Source: Marinobacter salexigens
Lineage (GTDB): Bacteria > Pseudomonadota > Gammaproteobacteria > Pseudomonadales > Oleiphilaceae
DNA length: 64,000 nucleotides
Reading direction: 5' to 3'
Assembly (NCBI RefSeq): GCF_002806945.1
Contig: NZ_NIHC01000007.1
Location: 160,815 to 224,814, forward strand
The position numbers and the translations under genes are program-made. Below, in pieces: positions 37,585-46,176 of this stretch. Numbering within the stretch: position 1 is the first letter of the stretch; each line of letters begins with the position of its first letter. A model generated the notes under the pieces. That model had not been told where the DNA came from. It saw only the letters and a program-made list of their open reading frames with translations, and searched no databases.

Positions 37585-38778
37585 ATGCAGGAATTTGACG
37601 CCATCCGTCCCTATTCGGACGAAGAAACCGGCCCGGCAATTCAACGGTTGGTTAACGACCCGGAGTTTCTGGATATGGTCGGGCGGTTCAAGTCGCCATT
37701 ATTGGCTCGCTGGGCTCCAGCACCTTTGCGATTCTTTACGCGACGTTGGCTGTCTAGCCGCTTCGGCCACTTTGCCCAGGTAGACGATCTGCAAGCTGGG
37801 CTTTCTGGCTATATCGGTGAGCTGATTGAAGGCACAACCGCCCGTGTAACCACCAGCGGCCTGAAAAGGCTGAGCAAACAGGGCGCCTACCTGTTCATAT
37901 CCAACCATCGGGATATTGTGTTTGATCCTATGGTGGTGAACTATCTTTTGTTCCATAACGACCTGCGAACAACCCGCATAGCCATTGGCGACAACCTGCT
38001 TGCCAACCGTGTATTTGCCGAAATGATGCGGCTGAACAAAAGCTTTATTGTTCGCCGTGACATGACAAGCCCCCGGGAAATGCGTGACGCCTACCTTACG
38101 CTCTCTGGCTTTATCAATCACAGCGTTGCCAATAACGAGAACATCTGGATCGCTCAGCGGGAAGGGCGCGCCAAAGACGGCCGAGATTTTACCGATGCGG
38201 CGATCATAAAAATGTTCTACATGAGCTGCAAAAAAAGCGGGCTGAGCTTTGCTGAAGCCATGAACAAGCTCCGCATTGTTCCCGTTTCCATTTCCTATGA
38301 ATATGACCCCTGTGATGCTGACAAAGCTCGAGAACTGGAAACCAAGGCCCGCTCCGGCAGCTATAAGAAAGCAGAAGGCGAAGATACAGAACAGATCATG
38401 AAAGGGCTGACCCAGTTCAAAGGCCATGTGCACGTGCATTTTGGCGCCCCGATTCTTGATGCGCCGGAGACCGCCAAAGAACTTGCCGCGGTGATCGACA
38501 CGGAGGTTCACGCCAATTATCGCCTGCACGCTTCTAACTTGATCGCCTACGAGATGCGTGATCAGGGCACTAATGGTGGCAACAGCCTGGATGTTGTTCG
38601 GGAGTCAGTGGTAACCGCCAGTAACTGGTCAGAAGCCGACATTCAGACCGCTCGCGAGCAAATGGAAAGTAGATTGGCCGCTTGTGATCCGGCAATTCGA
38701 CCCTATCTATTGGACATGTATGCTAATCCGGTTCAAAGCGCACTGGATGCAAACGCCAAGTTAAATGCACCGGAGTAA
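37585..38778 (+). CDS. glycerol-phosphate / lysophospholipid acyltransferase family protein
   Basis: A 397-residue protein with a PlsC/PlsB-type acyltransferase domain: the HxxxxD motif reads FISNHRDIVFDPMVV (residues about 105-120), and the later blocks are IWIAQREGRAKDGRD and RIVPVSISYEYDPCD. An unusually long N-terminal region precedes the domain. It could act on lysophospholipid, glycerol phosphate or another acceptor. It overlaps the open frame of the next gene only if that gene's upstream start is used. Confidence 0.82.
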   Translation: MQEFDAIRPYSDEETGPAIQRLVNDPEFLDMVGRFKSPLLARWAPAPLRFFTRRWLSSRFGHFAQVDDLQAGLSGYIGELIEGTTARVTTSGLKRLSKQGAYLFISNHRDIVFDPMVVNYLLFHNDLRTTRIAIGDNLLANRVFAEMMRLNKSFIVRRDMTSPREMRDAYLTLSGFINHSVANNENIWIAQREGRAKDGRDFTDAAIIKMFYMSCKKSGLSFAEAMNKLRIVPVSISYEYDPCDADKARELETKARSGSYKKAEGEDTEQIMKGLTQFKGHVHVHFGAPILDAPETAKELAAVIDTEVHANYRLHASNLIAYEMRDQGTNGGNSLDVVRESVVTASNWSEADIQTAREQMESRLAACDPAIRPYLLDMYANPVQSALDANAKLNAPE

Positions 38779-38818
38779 TCCGGACAACCATTCCCCCTTC
38801 AGATTAACGAGGTACTGC

Positions 38819-39478
38819 GTGCAGGATCTTCAATATATTGAACTGGAAACCCGAGCCAACCCCACAGCTGCTGTTATCTGGCTGCATGGCCTTGGTGCAA
38901 GCGGACATGATTTTGAACCCGTTGTTCCGGAGTTGGGCTTGCCAGACGATGCAGCGGTGCGCTTTATCTTCCCCCATGCACCCAACTTGCCGGTTACCAT
39001 CAATGGTGGAATGACCATGCCGGCCTGGTATGACATCAAGGCAATGGATATTGACCGCGTTGTAGATACAGGGCAGTTAATGGATTCGGCCCGCGCAGTG
39101 GGCAAGCTGATCGACCGGGAAATCGAGCGCGGCATTCCTTCAGAGAACATCATTATTGCCGGCTTTTCTCAGGGTGGGGCGGTTGCTTACGAACTGGGCC
39201 TGACATATCCGAAACGTCTGGCAGGTATTCTGGCACTCTCCACCTACTTCGCCACCGCGACAACCGTAAAGCCTTCCGAAGCAAACGCAGGCATTCCGAT
39301 CAACATTTATCACGGCACCTTTGACCCGATGGTTCCGGAAGCACTTGGTGTTCGCAGTGTGGAAACACTCAAAGAAATGGGCTACGAGCCAAACTATATG
39401 ACCTTTCCCATGGAACACAGCGTGTGCCTTGAGGAGGTTCAGGAGATTGGGCGCTTTATTCGCAAGCACGCTCTCTGA
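38819..39478 (+). CDS. carboxylesterase, alpha/beta hydrolase (EstB / acyl-protein thioesterase type)
   Basis: A 219-residue serine hydrolase. The oxyanion segment is VIWLHGLGASGHDFEPVVPEL, the nucleophile elbow is IIAGFSQGGAVAYELG, and the catalytic Asp and His lie in HGTFDPMVPE and PMEHSVCLEE. The frame opens at 38765, but a GTG at 38819 has GAGGT at 5-base spacing and gives the family-typical length. It follows the acyltransferase gene closely. Confidence 0.88.
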   Translation: MQDLQYIELETRANPTAAVIWLHGLGASGHDFEPVVPELGLPDDAAVRFIFPHAPNLPVTINGGMTMPAWYDIKAMDIDRVVDTGQLMDSARAVGKLIDREIERGIPSENIIIAGFSQGGAVAYELGLTYPKRLAGILALSTYFATATTVKPSEANAGIPINIYHGTFDPMVPEALGVRSVETLKEMGYEPNYMTFPMEHSVCLEEVQEIGRFIRKHAL

Positions 39479-39489
39479 AAAATCAGCTA

Positions 39490-40941
39490 TTAGCTACGCC
39501 AGAATGCTGGTGAAAGCACTATGACCACACTGAGTATCTCCAGGCGCCCCATCAGCATGCCCACCGCCAGAATCCACTTGGCGGGATCGGGCAGGGGGCC
39601 GAAGTTTCCCGCTGGACCTATGATGTCACCCAGCCCCGGGCCTACGTTGGTGAGAGCGGTTAGCGCTCCAGACAGCGACGTTATGAAATCGAGCTGCATT
39701 GCAGCCAAAGCGACTGTTATCAGTAACAGGCAGAGCAGGAAGATAAACGTATAGGCAATCATCGAGGCAATGATATCGTCACTGACTGCCCGGCCATTGT
39801 AGTTACGAGTCAGCACCGCCCTTGGGTGCAGCAAGCGAATAAGTTGCTCTCGAAGAATGATAAGAGAGAGCTGGAAGCGGAAAATTTTCATACCTCCTGA
39901 TGTCGATCCGGAGCATCCGCCGATAAACATCAGGAAGAAAAAAAGCACAAACGCCAACGGGCCCCAAGCCGAATAGTCTTCCGACGCATAACCCGTTGTA
40001 GTCACCACAGAGGTAACGTTAAACAAAGTAGCTATATAATTGTGAACCGGATCAAAAGGCACGGGTGATACGGCCCACCGGTAAAGTGTGAGTAGCGCCG
40101 GCACAACCAGCAATATGGTTAGAAACAGCCTGACCTGCTGATCCCTGAACAACACACCACGCTGACCGTGAAGCTCTCTGACAAAGAGGAAAAATGGCAG
40201 GCTGCCAATCATCATGAAAAATGAGGCTTCTACGAGAATCAAATCGTTGAATTTGCCCATACTCAAATCCGATGTGGAGAAACCGCCAGTGGCAATACTG
40301 GTTAAACCGTGGTTAAAGGCATCGAACGGAGTCATACCCGATAGCCAGTAGGTGAGTACTGCGACTGTAGAAAAGGTTATGTAGACAAAGAGCAGGCCGC
40401 GACTCAGGGTTTTCATTCTGGGAAGAGCCTTGTCTGTCCACTCTGAAGACTCCGTGGCAAACAGGCGCATTCCACCAACGCGCAGGAAGGGGAGCACGGC
40501 TACGAACATTCCGATTATCCCTATCCCGCCTATCCACTGAAGAATCGAGCGCCAGAGAAGCAGATCTCTATCCATCGTGTCCAGACCACTGAACACCGTA
40601 GCACCAGTGGTTGTAATACCGGAAGCACCCTCAAAAAAAGCGTCTGCGGCAGAAATGCCGTCATCGCTGAGATAAAAAGGAAGAGAAGAAAGCAGGGCAA
40701 TGATGAACCAGGATGACACGGTAAGAATAAACATGTACCGGGGTTTCAAATCCCGGGGCTGACGGTAAGTCGTGACAATGCCCAGCATGCCAATGCCGAA
40801 AACAATAGCAGCAGATTCAACAAACGAGTTCGCATTCGGCGCATCCGAGCCGAGCAGCAAAAACACCGGCAGCGTCATGAATATGCTTAGCAGCACAAAC
40901 ATGAGACTAACTATGAAAATAACAGGGTATAGGTTTCTCAA
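39490..40941 (-). CDS. trkH: Trk potassium uptake protein TrkH/TrkG family
   Basis: A 483-residue inner-membrane K+ channel subunit with about ten hydrophobic helices. Selectivity-filter-like segments are seen in EGASGITTTGATVFSGLD, NHGLTSIATGGFSTSDLSM, NVTSVVTTTGYASEDYSAWG and LTALTNVGPGLGDIIGPAGNF, the four P-loop repeats. Typical conserved parts are ILQWIGGIGIIGMFVAVLPFLRVGGM and FIGGCSGSTSGGMKIFRF. The only start codon fitting the frame is TTG at 40939-40941, with a weak ribosome site. It works with a TrkA protein not encoded here. Confidence 0.94.
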   Translation of the reverse strand: MRNLYPVIFIVSLMFVLLSIFMTLPVFLLLGSDAPNANSFVESAAIVFGIGMLGIVTTYRQPRDLKPRYMFILTVSSWFIIALLSSLPFYLSDDGISAADAFFEGASGITTTGATVFSGLDTMDRDLLLWRSILQWIGGIGIIGMFVAVLPFLRVGGMRLFATESSEWTDKALPRMKTLSRGLLFVYITFSTVAVLTYWLSGMTPFDAFNHGLTSIATGGFSTSDLSMGKFNDLILVEASFFMMIGSLPFFLFVRELHGQRGVLFRDQQVRLFLTILLVVPALLTLYRWAVSPVPFDPVHNYIATLFNVTSVVTTTGYASEDYSAWGPLAFVLFFFLMFIGGCSGSTSGGMKIFRFQLSLIILREQLIRLLHPRAVLTRNYNGRAVSDDIIASMIAYTFIFLLCLLLITVALAAMQLDFITSLSGALTALTNVGPGLGDIIGPAGNFGPLPDPAKWILAVGMLMGRLEILSVVIVLSPAFWRS

Positions 40942-41140
40942 TGGATGCCCGAACCAGCTGAACCTAGAGAGGGCGTCAGAATACCTGTGGGAGAGCCTGT
41001 TCGCAAGATAACTCCCGGATTACCCGGGCATTAAAAGACAGTCAGTAAGTGGTTTATAGCAATACTGGATGTGGAAAAACAGTGCGGATTGATGCAACCT
41101 CATTAGCACACAGCCATTGAACCGAATCAGGAAGCCACCA

Positions 41141-41716
41141 TTGAACCATCTCGCCCACCTTTTTCTTGCACCAGACTCGCCCGAAGCGCGGGTGGGGAGT
41201 GTGCTGGGGGATTTTACAAGGGGTGTGGATTTGGCAGCACTCCCCGATTCTGTGCGGCTAGGTATTCGCCACCACCTGGCAGTGGACAGCTTTACCGACA
41301 AGCACCCGGATGTCTTGGCCAGTAAACGACTTTTTTCCGCCCAGCGCCGTAGATTTGCAGGTGTCGCCCTGGATATTTTGTATGACCACTTCCTTTTGCA
41401 GCACTGGAGCCAGTTTACCGACACCGACCAAAGCACCTTTATCAATACCGTATATGCCGAACTTCAGAGCAACGAAAGTCTCATGTCACCCGACATGGCA
41501 CGAACAACCCGGCATTTGGTTGCCCACGACTGGTTCGGTTCTTATCGCGATCTCGATAACATCGGTTTTGCCCTCGACAGAGTCGCCGCGCGTATCCGCT
41601 TCCAGAACTCGTTCGCCGGAATCATTAACGAAATACGGCCGCTACACACAGAACTTGAAGGTCACTTCTTATCATTTTTCCCTGATTTACAAGAATTTGC
41701 AGGAAGAATCTCATGA
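41141..41716 (+). CDS. acpH: acyl carrier protein phosphodiesterase AcpH
   Basis: A 191-residue enzyme that removes the 4'-phosphopantetheine arm from acyl carrier protein. Family segments are the start MNHLAHLFLA, RVGSVLGDFTRG, IRHHLAVDSFTDKHPDV and FAGVALDILYDHFLLQHW. The start is TTG at 41141, with AGGAAG six bases upstream, matching the standard AcpH N-terminus. The ORF itself is open from 41117. It overlaps the next gene by 4 bases (ATGA). Confidence 0.92.
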   Translation: MNHLAHLFLAPDSPEARVGSVLGDFTRGVDLAALPDSVRLGIRHHLAVDSFTDKHPDVLASKRLFSAQRRRFAGVALDILYDHFLLQHWSQFTDTDQSTFINTVYAELQSNESLMSPDMARTTRHLVAHDWFGSYRDLDNIGFALDRVAARIRFQNSFAGIINEIRPLHTELEGHFLSFFPDLQEFAGRIS

Positions 41717-42339
41717 GGTTTATTAAATCGCTCTCACTTGCTACGGCACTTGTTATTCCAGCGGTACCCTTGGCAGAAACAACGCCTGATATTGCTGACT
41801 CCCCGGCTCCTGAGGCCCTGGGGTTTGTTGAGTGGGTTGTTATGAACGACACTGGTTTAAGGCTCAAAGCCCGGCTGGATACCGGTGCCAAAACGTCATC
41901 GCTGCACGCGGTGAATGTAGAAGAGTTCAAGCAAGACAATCAGAAATGGGTGAAATTCGAAATCCCCTTGGCCGACCATAAGGATCACCCTGTAGAAGAT
42001 GAAGGTAGTATTGATCACGAAGAGGTCATTCTGGAATTGGTGCGACCGATAGAGCGCACGGTGCTGATCAAGCGAAAAGGAGCGCCATCCCAAAGGCGTT
42101 ACGTGGTTATGATGGATTTTTGCATTGCGGGAACCAACCACACAACCCAGTTTTCATTGACAGACAGGGGCAACTTTTCCTACCCGGTTTTGCTCGGCCG
42201 TCGGTTTATGAGTGACGACAATATACTGATCGATTCTGCAAACAGTTTTATCGCCAAAAAGGACTGTGAATACATGGGCTTGGAAGAACTCGTGGAACGG
42301 CACCAGGCAAAAATCATAAAGGCTGACACGCGAACCTGA
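41713..42339 (+). CDS. retropepsin-like ATP-dependent zinc protease family protein (RimB/DUF785), exported
   Basis: A 208-residue protein with an N-terminal signal peptide (MRFIKSLSLATALVIPAVPLAE). The family signature is RLKARLDTGAKTSSLHAVNVEEF (residues about 50-72), with the DTGA active-site-like motif, and PVLLGRRFMSDDNILID near 160-175. The family is called ATP-dependent zinc protease in databases, but its active site looks like a retropepsin. Some members act with RimK-type ATP-grasp enzymes; no rimK is next to it, and this copy is exported. It overlaps acpH by 4 bases and is co-translated. Confidence 0.85.
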   Translation: MRFIKSLSLATALVIPAVPLAETTPDIADSPAPEALGFVEWVVMNDTGLRLKARLDTGAKTSSLHAVNVEEFKQDNQKWVKFEIPLADHKDHPVEDEGSIDHEEVILELVRPIERTVLIKRKGAPSQRRYVVMMDFCIAGTNHTTQFSLTDRGNFSYPVLLGRRFMSDDNILIDSANSFIAKKDCEYMGLEELVERHQAKIIKADTRT

Positions 42340-42406
42340 TTGTTAGACAGGGCTCAATATTTACGCGCAGCACCCCAGCCAAAACAGGAGTGAAAGAAAT
42401 CTCTAT

Positions 42407-42448
42407 CGGGGCAGGTTGCAGTATAATCCTGCAACACAACCCGCCCCG
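42407..42448. terminator. imperfect hairpin between convergent genes
   Basis: Outer arms CGGGGC/GCCCCG and inner arms GTTGCAG/CTGCAAC close around TATAATC. It lies between the DUF785 gene and the HiPIP gene, which face each other. No clear T run follows on either side, so it is either a weak bidirectional terminator or a REP-like element. Confidence 0.4.
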
Positions 42449-42482
42449 AACTTCTGTCAGTGAGAATAAATGGCTGCGATAA

Positions 42483-42797
42483 TCAGGCCTTCTTGACCCA
42501 CCCCGAGCACCAACCCTCTGGCTCAACACTGTTTTGCGGGAACAGAGTACAACCGTTGTTGGCTTCCTGGAAGAACATGCAGTTCGCACAGGTTTCGCCC
42601 GGTTCATAAGCCGCGTGACCGCTGGCTTCCTCGGCTTTCAGGACATAATTCAGAGCCTTGGCCTGTGCGTTAGAAGTTTCAAGTGGCGGGAGATCTTGTG
42701 CCAGCACGCGCTGAGACAGCACGCTTGCGCCCAAAGGTAATGCAGCTATACCGAGTAAACTATGACGGATGAACTTGCGACGACTTTGATCAGTCAT
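42483..42797 (-). CDS. high-potential iron-sulfur protein (HiPIP), Tat-exported
   Basis: A 104-residue periplasmic electron carrier holding one 4Fe-4S cluster. The N-terminus has a Tat signal (SRRKFIRHSLLGIAALPLGASVL) ending before AQDLPP. Four Cys are spaced as in HiPIP: ETCANCMFF, NNGC and EGWCSGW. It is divergent from the NifU-N-like/SQR-like operon, across 210 bases. HiPIP may accept or pass electrons in photosynthetic or sulfur-related chains; here a role near the quinone reductase is inference only. Confidence 0.93.
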   Translation of the reverse strand: MTDQSRRKFIRHSLLGIAALPLGASVLSQRVLAQDLPPLETSNAQAKALNYVLKAEEASGHAAYEPGETCANCMFFQEANNGCTLFPQNSVEPEGWCSGWVKKA

Positions 42798-43007
42798 GAT
42801 CTCTCCTCATTTGTCTGTGTGCCAGTTAACACTACTGATTATTATCTAACACTTGTAGCGCTTTATATCAATAACTTTGATATTAGGTCGTAACACTTCG
42901 AACTTCAAATACCAAGCTGACGCAAACTTGGGCTGAGGTTGCTCGCTTTTTGTTCATCGATCTAATATGTTGGTTATATGCAGCTATCAGATGTGTGAGG
43001 TGAAACC

Positions 43008-43490
43008 TTGAGTGGTGTGCAGAGTGTGGGAAGCACGCTCAGCGCGGAAGACTTCGTGCTCAGCCTGAAGCGCTACATTACCAAGGTGCGGCGTGACCGC
43101 AGGCTGTCAGGAGAAAACGTTCGCACAACTACTGTGCACAGCCGGCAGCTGTGTGGAAGCCGGCTCACACTTGATGCGGTAATTGAAGCAGGCAGGGTTA
43201 AGGAACTGGGCTTCAGGGTCAGGGCGTGCTCGCTCGGGCAGGCGACAACGGCAATAGTGTATCAGCGCGCCCAGGGCCTGAATGCTGGAGACGTTCAGGT
43301 TGTCCAGTCACAGCTCGAACAGATCCTCAATAACCATCTTCCCTCCAAAGACACGTTAATCTGGCCCGAATTAGCGATTTTTCAACACGCGGCATCCATG
43401 CCGTCGCGCCACGATTCCGCATTATTGCCCTTTCGGGCCCTACAGGAACTTTTTGCGCAACAAGAAGGAGGGGGGAACGGCAAACTCTGA
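43008..43490 (+). CDS. NifU-N/IscU-like scaffold protein with a missing third ligand Cys
   Basis: A 160-residue protein with the fold signature of iron-sulfur cluster scaffolds: HSRQLCGSRLTLD, then FRVRACSLGQATTAIVYQRA, and a C-terminal RHDSALLPFRALQELF. In typical members the last segment carries Cys (R-x-K-C-x-x-L-P); here Ser is in the Cys place, so only two of three ligands remain. The start is TTG at 43008 with GAGGTGA just upstream. It is the first gene of an operon with the SQR-like and DUF1641 genes. Possibly a repair or carrier protein rather than a scaffold. Confidence 0.65.
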   Translation: MSGVQSVGSTLSAEDFVLSLKRYITKVRRDRRLSGENVRTTTVHSRQLCGSRLTLDAVIEAGRVKELGFRVRACSLGQATTAIVYQRAQGLNAGDVQVVQSQLEQILNNHLPSKDTLIWPELAIFQHAASMPSRHDSALLPFRALQELFAQQEGGGNGKL

Positions 43491-43534
43491 AAATAACAAA
43501 CAAGAAGCATTTATATCCCAGAAGGAGATATATC

Positions 43535-44725
43535 ATGGTTCAAAATATCATTGTGGTTGGCGGAGGTATTGGCGGCACAATGACCGCAAATAACCTGGTC
43601 GCAAAGCTCTACCCGGAGATAATCAGGGGCAAAGCACGAGTTACCCTGATTTCCAATAGTCCATGGCACTATTACAAACCTGCCTTCATGTACGTCGCGT
43701 TTGGCGCGTTTTATAAGAACGAGCTGCGGCGCCCCCAAGCCTCATTATTACGCCCGGAAATTGATTTCATTCTTGACGAGGTCGAAGGATTTGAATTCAA
43801 GAAAAGCCGCCTGCGGATGTCATCAGGAAAGGTTCATGATTACGATTATCTTGTCGTATCAACCGGCTGCATCCCCTCACCAGAGCGTATAGAAGGCCTT
43901 AAAGAGGCCGGTAATCATTTCTATCAGCACGACCCCGCACGGGAACTTTACAAGAAAATCTCGACCATCGAAAAGGGGCGGGTATTCATCGGCGTAACCT
44001 TCCCGACAACGCCAAACGTTCCACACCAGTGTGGCATCGCGCCAATGGAAACCACCCTGATGCTTGATGATTTTCTGCGTCAACGAGGTGTAAGAGACCA
44101 GATAGAAATTGTTTATACCTATCCCACCATCTCACAGCTTGTCCGTAACTGCCTGTTCTTACAGAAAGATACCGGTGAGGTTCTACCGTCCATTTTTGAA
44201 TCGAAGGATATCAAGTACAAGCGTGGTTTTACGCTTGCGAGTGTTGACCCCGAGCGCAAGGTGGCCATTTCTGAGGAAGGAGAGGAAGAGGATTTCGATA
44301 TTCTGATGCAAACCCCGCCCATTCGAGCCGTGGATGCGGTTCTGAATTCAGGTGTCTCCGAGGCGCCGAACAACGAAGGCTGGCTGCCGACAGATCGCCA
44401 ATCATTGCAACTGGAAGGCTATGAAAACGTATTCGTAATGGGCGATACGGTGGATCTTCCTATCAGTAAGGCAGGTGGAAGCTGTCATAACCAGTCACCT
44501 GTAATCTGCAACAATATTGCAGGCCTGATGCGTTTTGGTGAAACCCCCGCCGAATACGATGGAAGAGTGCAGGCGATTGCGCAAATGGGCATGGAAGTGG
44601 GCATGCCGCTCTGGTACGACTACGATGTGGATGTCATACCCACACCACCCACCAAGATTGGTGGGTTGATGCGCAAGGGATTTAACCGAGGTGTTTACTG
44701 GTCGGTCGCCCGTGGTTTAGTCTGA
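43535..44725 (+). CDS. sulfide:quinone oxidoreductase-like flavoprotein
   Basis: A 396-residue FAD enzyme that is probably peripheral to the membrane. The N-terminus holds the FAD motif VVGGGIGGTMTANNL. Three conserved Cys fit the SQR pattern: Cys112 in VVSTGCIPSPE, Cys166 in NVPHQCGIAPME, and Cys317 in GGSCHNQSPVIC. The FAD motif near the end is VFVMGDTVDLP. It probably oxidises sulfide or a related reduced sulfur compound and reduces quinone. It has a strong ribosome site (AGAAGGAG). The next gene, encoding DUF1641, lies 14 bases downstream. Confidence 0.83.
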   Translation: MVQNIIVVGGGIGGTMTANNLVAKLYPEIIRGKARVTLISNSPWHYYKPAFMYVAFGAFYKNELRRPQASLLRPEIDFILDEVEGFEFKKSRLRMSSGKVHDYDYLVVSTGCIPSPERIEGLKEAGNHFYQHDPARELYKKISTIEKGRVFIGVTFPTTPNVPHQCGIAPMETTLMLDDFLRQRGVRDQIEIVYTYPTISQLVRNCLFLQKDTGEVLPSIFESKDIKYKRGFTLASVDPERKVAISEEGEEEDFDILMQTPPIRAVDAVLNSGVSEAPNNEGWLPTDRQSLQLEGYENVFVMGDTVDLPISKAGGSCHNQSPVICNNIAGLMRFGETPAEYDGRVQAIAQMGMEVGMPLWYDYDVDVIPTPPTKIGGLMRKGFNRGVYWSVARGLV

Positions 44726-44739
44726 CAAGGAGAATAAAA

Positions 44740-45189
44740 ATGAGTAATGAGTCCACTGCAATCACAGAACTCCAGTCGCTTGAACAATTACTGGAAACCG
44801 CACCGGAGCTTCAGGATCAAGCAACACTGGACGGTCTTTCAGATCTGATCACCAAAGCTGCCCCGCTGATACAGGGCAGGCGGCTCCATAACATAATTGA
44901 CTTGCTCGCAGCGACATCTGACGTAATCGAGATGGCTGATGATGCCATGGTCCAAAAGCTGATGGCACTTTACGAAGAAGGTATTGGTGGCGCTTGGGCT
45001 ATAAGCAACGCTATGAGATACGCAGCGGCCCAGGCCGCTCGTGACGAAACTCCGCCGACAGTCTGGCAAAGCTTGCGTCGCTTAAGTAAAGATGAGGATG
45101 CCCGGCGCGGCCTTAGTATGGCTATCAACCTGGCCGCAGAGCTCGGGAGACAATCCAAAGCCGCTAACGGACCGATACCTGAGGATTAA
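44740..45189 (+). CDS. DUF1641 family protein
   Basis: A 149-residue soluble, mainly helical protein. The DUF1641-like part is GLSDLITKAAPLIQGRRLHNIIDLLAATSDVIEMADDAMVQKLM (residues about 30-73). DUF1641 proteins are often encoded next to SQR-like or formate-dehydrogenase-like genes; the role is not known. AAGGAG is located just upstream of the ATG. Last gene of the three-gene operon. Confidence 0.78.
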   Translation: MSNESTAITELQSLEQLLETAPELQDQATLDGLSDLITKAAPLIQGRRLHNIIDLLAATSDVIEMADDAMVQKLMALYEEGIGGAWAISNAMRYAAAQAARDETPPTVWQSLRRLSKDEDARRGLSMAINLAAELGRQSKAANGPIPED

Positions 45190-45257
45190 ATTGAAGGGGC
45201 CCGGGCGGGTGGGTCGCGAAGGCCAACTTGCCGCCGTCCGGATGTTTTATGGTGTTT

Positions 45258-46061
45258 TCAGCTTACATACTGCGCGCAAAAATCTGCAATTACGGCAGTT
45301 ACAACATCCAGCTTGTCCCTGTGAGGAACATGCCCGCAATCCGGCAGAAGTTCCATAACACAGGGGCCTGCTGGCAAAGAGGTATACGATTGAGGCTGAG
45401 CACCTGATCCAAACTCGTCGTCTTCGCCGTGAATAGCAAGAACAGGGCAGCGAACCTTTTTCAGGGTATCTTTCAATGTCCAGTGTTGAAAGTCCTTAGA
45501 GAGCCAGATACCCGTCCATGCCCCGAGAACCCACTCGGCCTTATGGCCGTGATACTTCCTGAGCCGGTTTATTTGGCCATCTTGCAAAAAAACCTGCTCT
45601 GCAGCCCGAACGCTGTCCACCGTCCGGTCCTCAACAAATGCCTGGGCCGCTTCCGTAATGAGCGCAACGCAGTGGTCAGGGAAGGAAACTGCGCATACCG
45701 CCGCCATGGCACCACCGACGCTGTGGCCAAGGGCAATAAAATCTGTAATGCCAAGCTCTGCACGTATTGCCGCAAATGGCCCACTTGCTTCGTTAATAAT
45801 GAAATCGGATTCCAGTTTATCCGTTCGGGTGTACGAGCGCCCAAAGCCTGGTCGATCGTACGCTATAACCTGGCGACCAAGAGATAGCGCCAGCTTTTCA
45901 GGGAAATCACGCCACAGCTCGACGCTTCCGAGCGAGTCATGAAAAAGTACAACAGGCGCTGAAGTTGAAGCATAGGAGCTTTTAGCCGGCGTCCAGCTCT
46001 TTGTATAGATGTCGCCAGCTGGGGTAGAAACGAAGCGTTGGTGGGTAGATAGCAAAGGCAT
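45258..46061 (-). CDS. alpha/beta hydrolase fold protein
   Basis: A 267-residue hydrolase. The oxyanion segment is VVLFHDSLGSVELWRDFPEKLA, the next block is VIAYDRPGFGRSYTR, the nucleophile elbow is FIALGHSVGGAMAAV, and the C-terminal catalytic Asp and His regions are LAIHGEDDEFG and LLPDCGHVPHRDK. The substrate cannot be told. It runs convergently toward the DUF1641 gene. Confidence 0.88.
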   Translation of the reverse strand: MPLLSTHQRFVSTPAGDIYTKSWTPAKSSYASTSAPVVLFHDSLGSVELWRDFPEKLALSLGRQVIAYDRPGFGRSYTRTDKLESDFIINEASGPFAAIRAELGITDFIALGHSVGGAMAAVCAVSFPDHCVALITEAAQAFVEDRTVDSVRAAEQVFLQDGQINRLRKYHGHKAEWVLGAWTGIWLSKDFQHWTLKDTLKKVRCPVLAIHGEDDEFGSGAQPQSYTSLPAGPCVMELLPDCGHVPHRDKLDVVTAVIADFCAQYVS

Positions 46062-46129
46062 TGGTCTATGATTCCGGTTGATCCTACTGGTTTTCCGGTA
46101 GTTTTAGAGTGTTGGAGAATGGGTATTGC

Positions 46130-46164
46130 GAGCGTCTGGTTAGTGTACCACTAACCAGACGCTC
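46130..46164. terminator. perfect 16-bp hairpin downstream of the ATP-grasp gene
   Basis: The arm GAGCGTCTGGTTAGTG is separated from its exact complement by TAC only, giving a 35-base hairpin. On the minus strand it lies 13 bases beyond the ATP-grasp stop, where a terminator would be expected. No T run follows on either strand, so a hairpin roadblock, an RNA-stability element or a protein-binding site are alternatives. Confidence 0.5.
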
Positions 46165-46176
46165 TGAGCCGAATGC

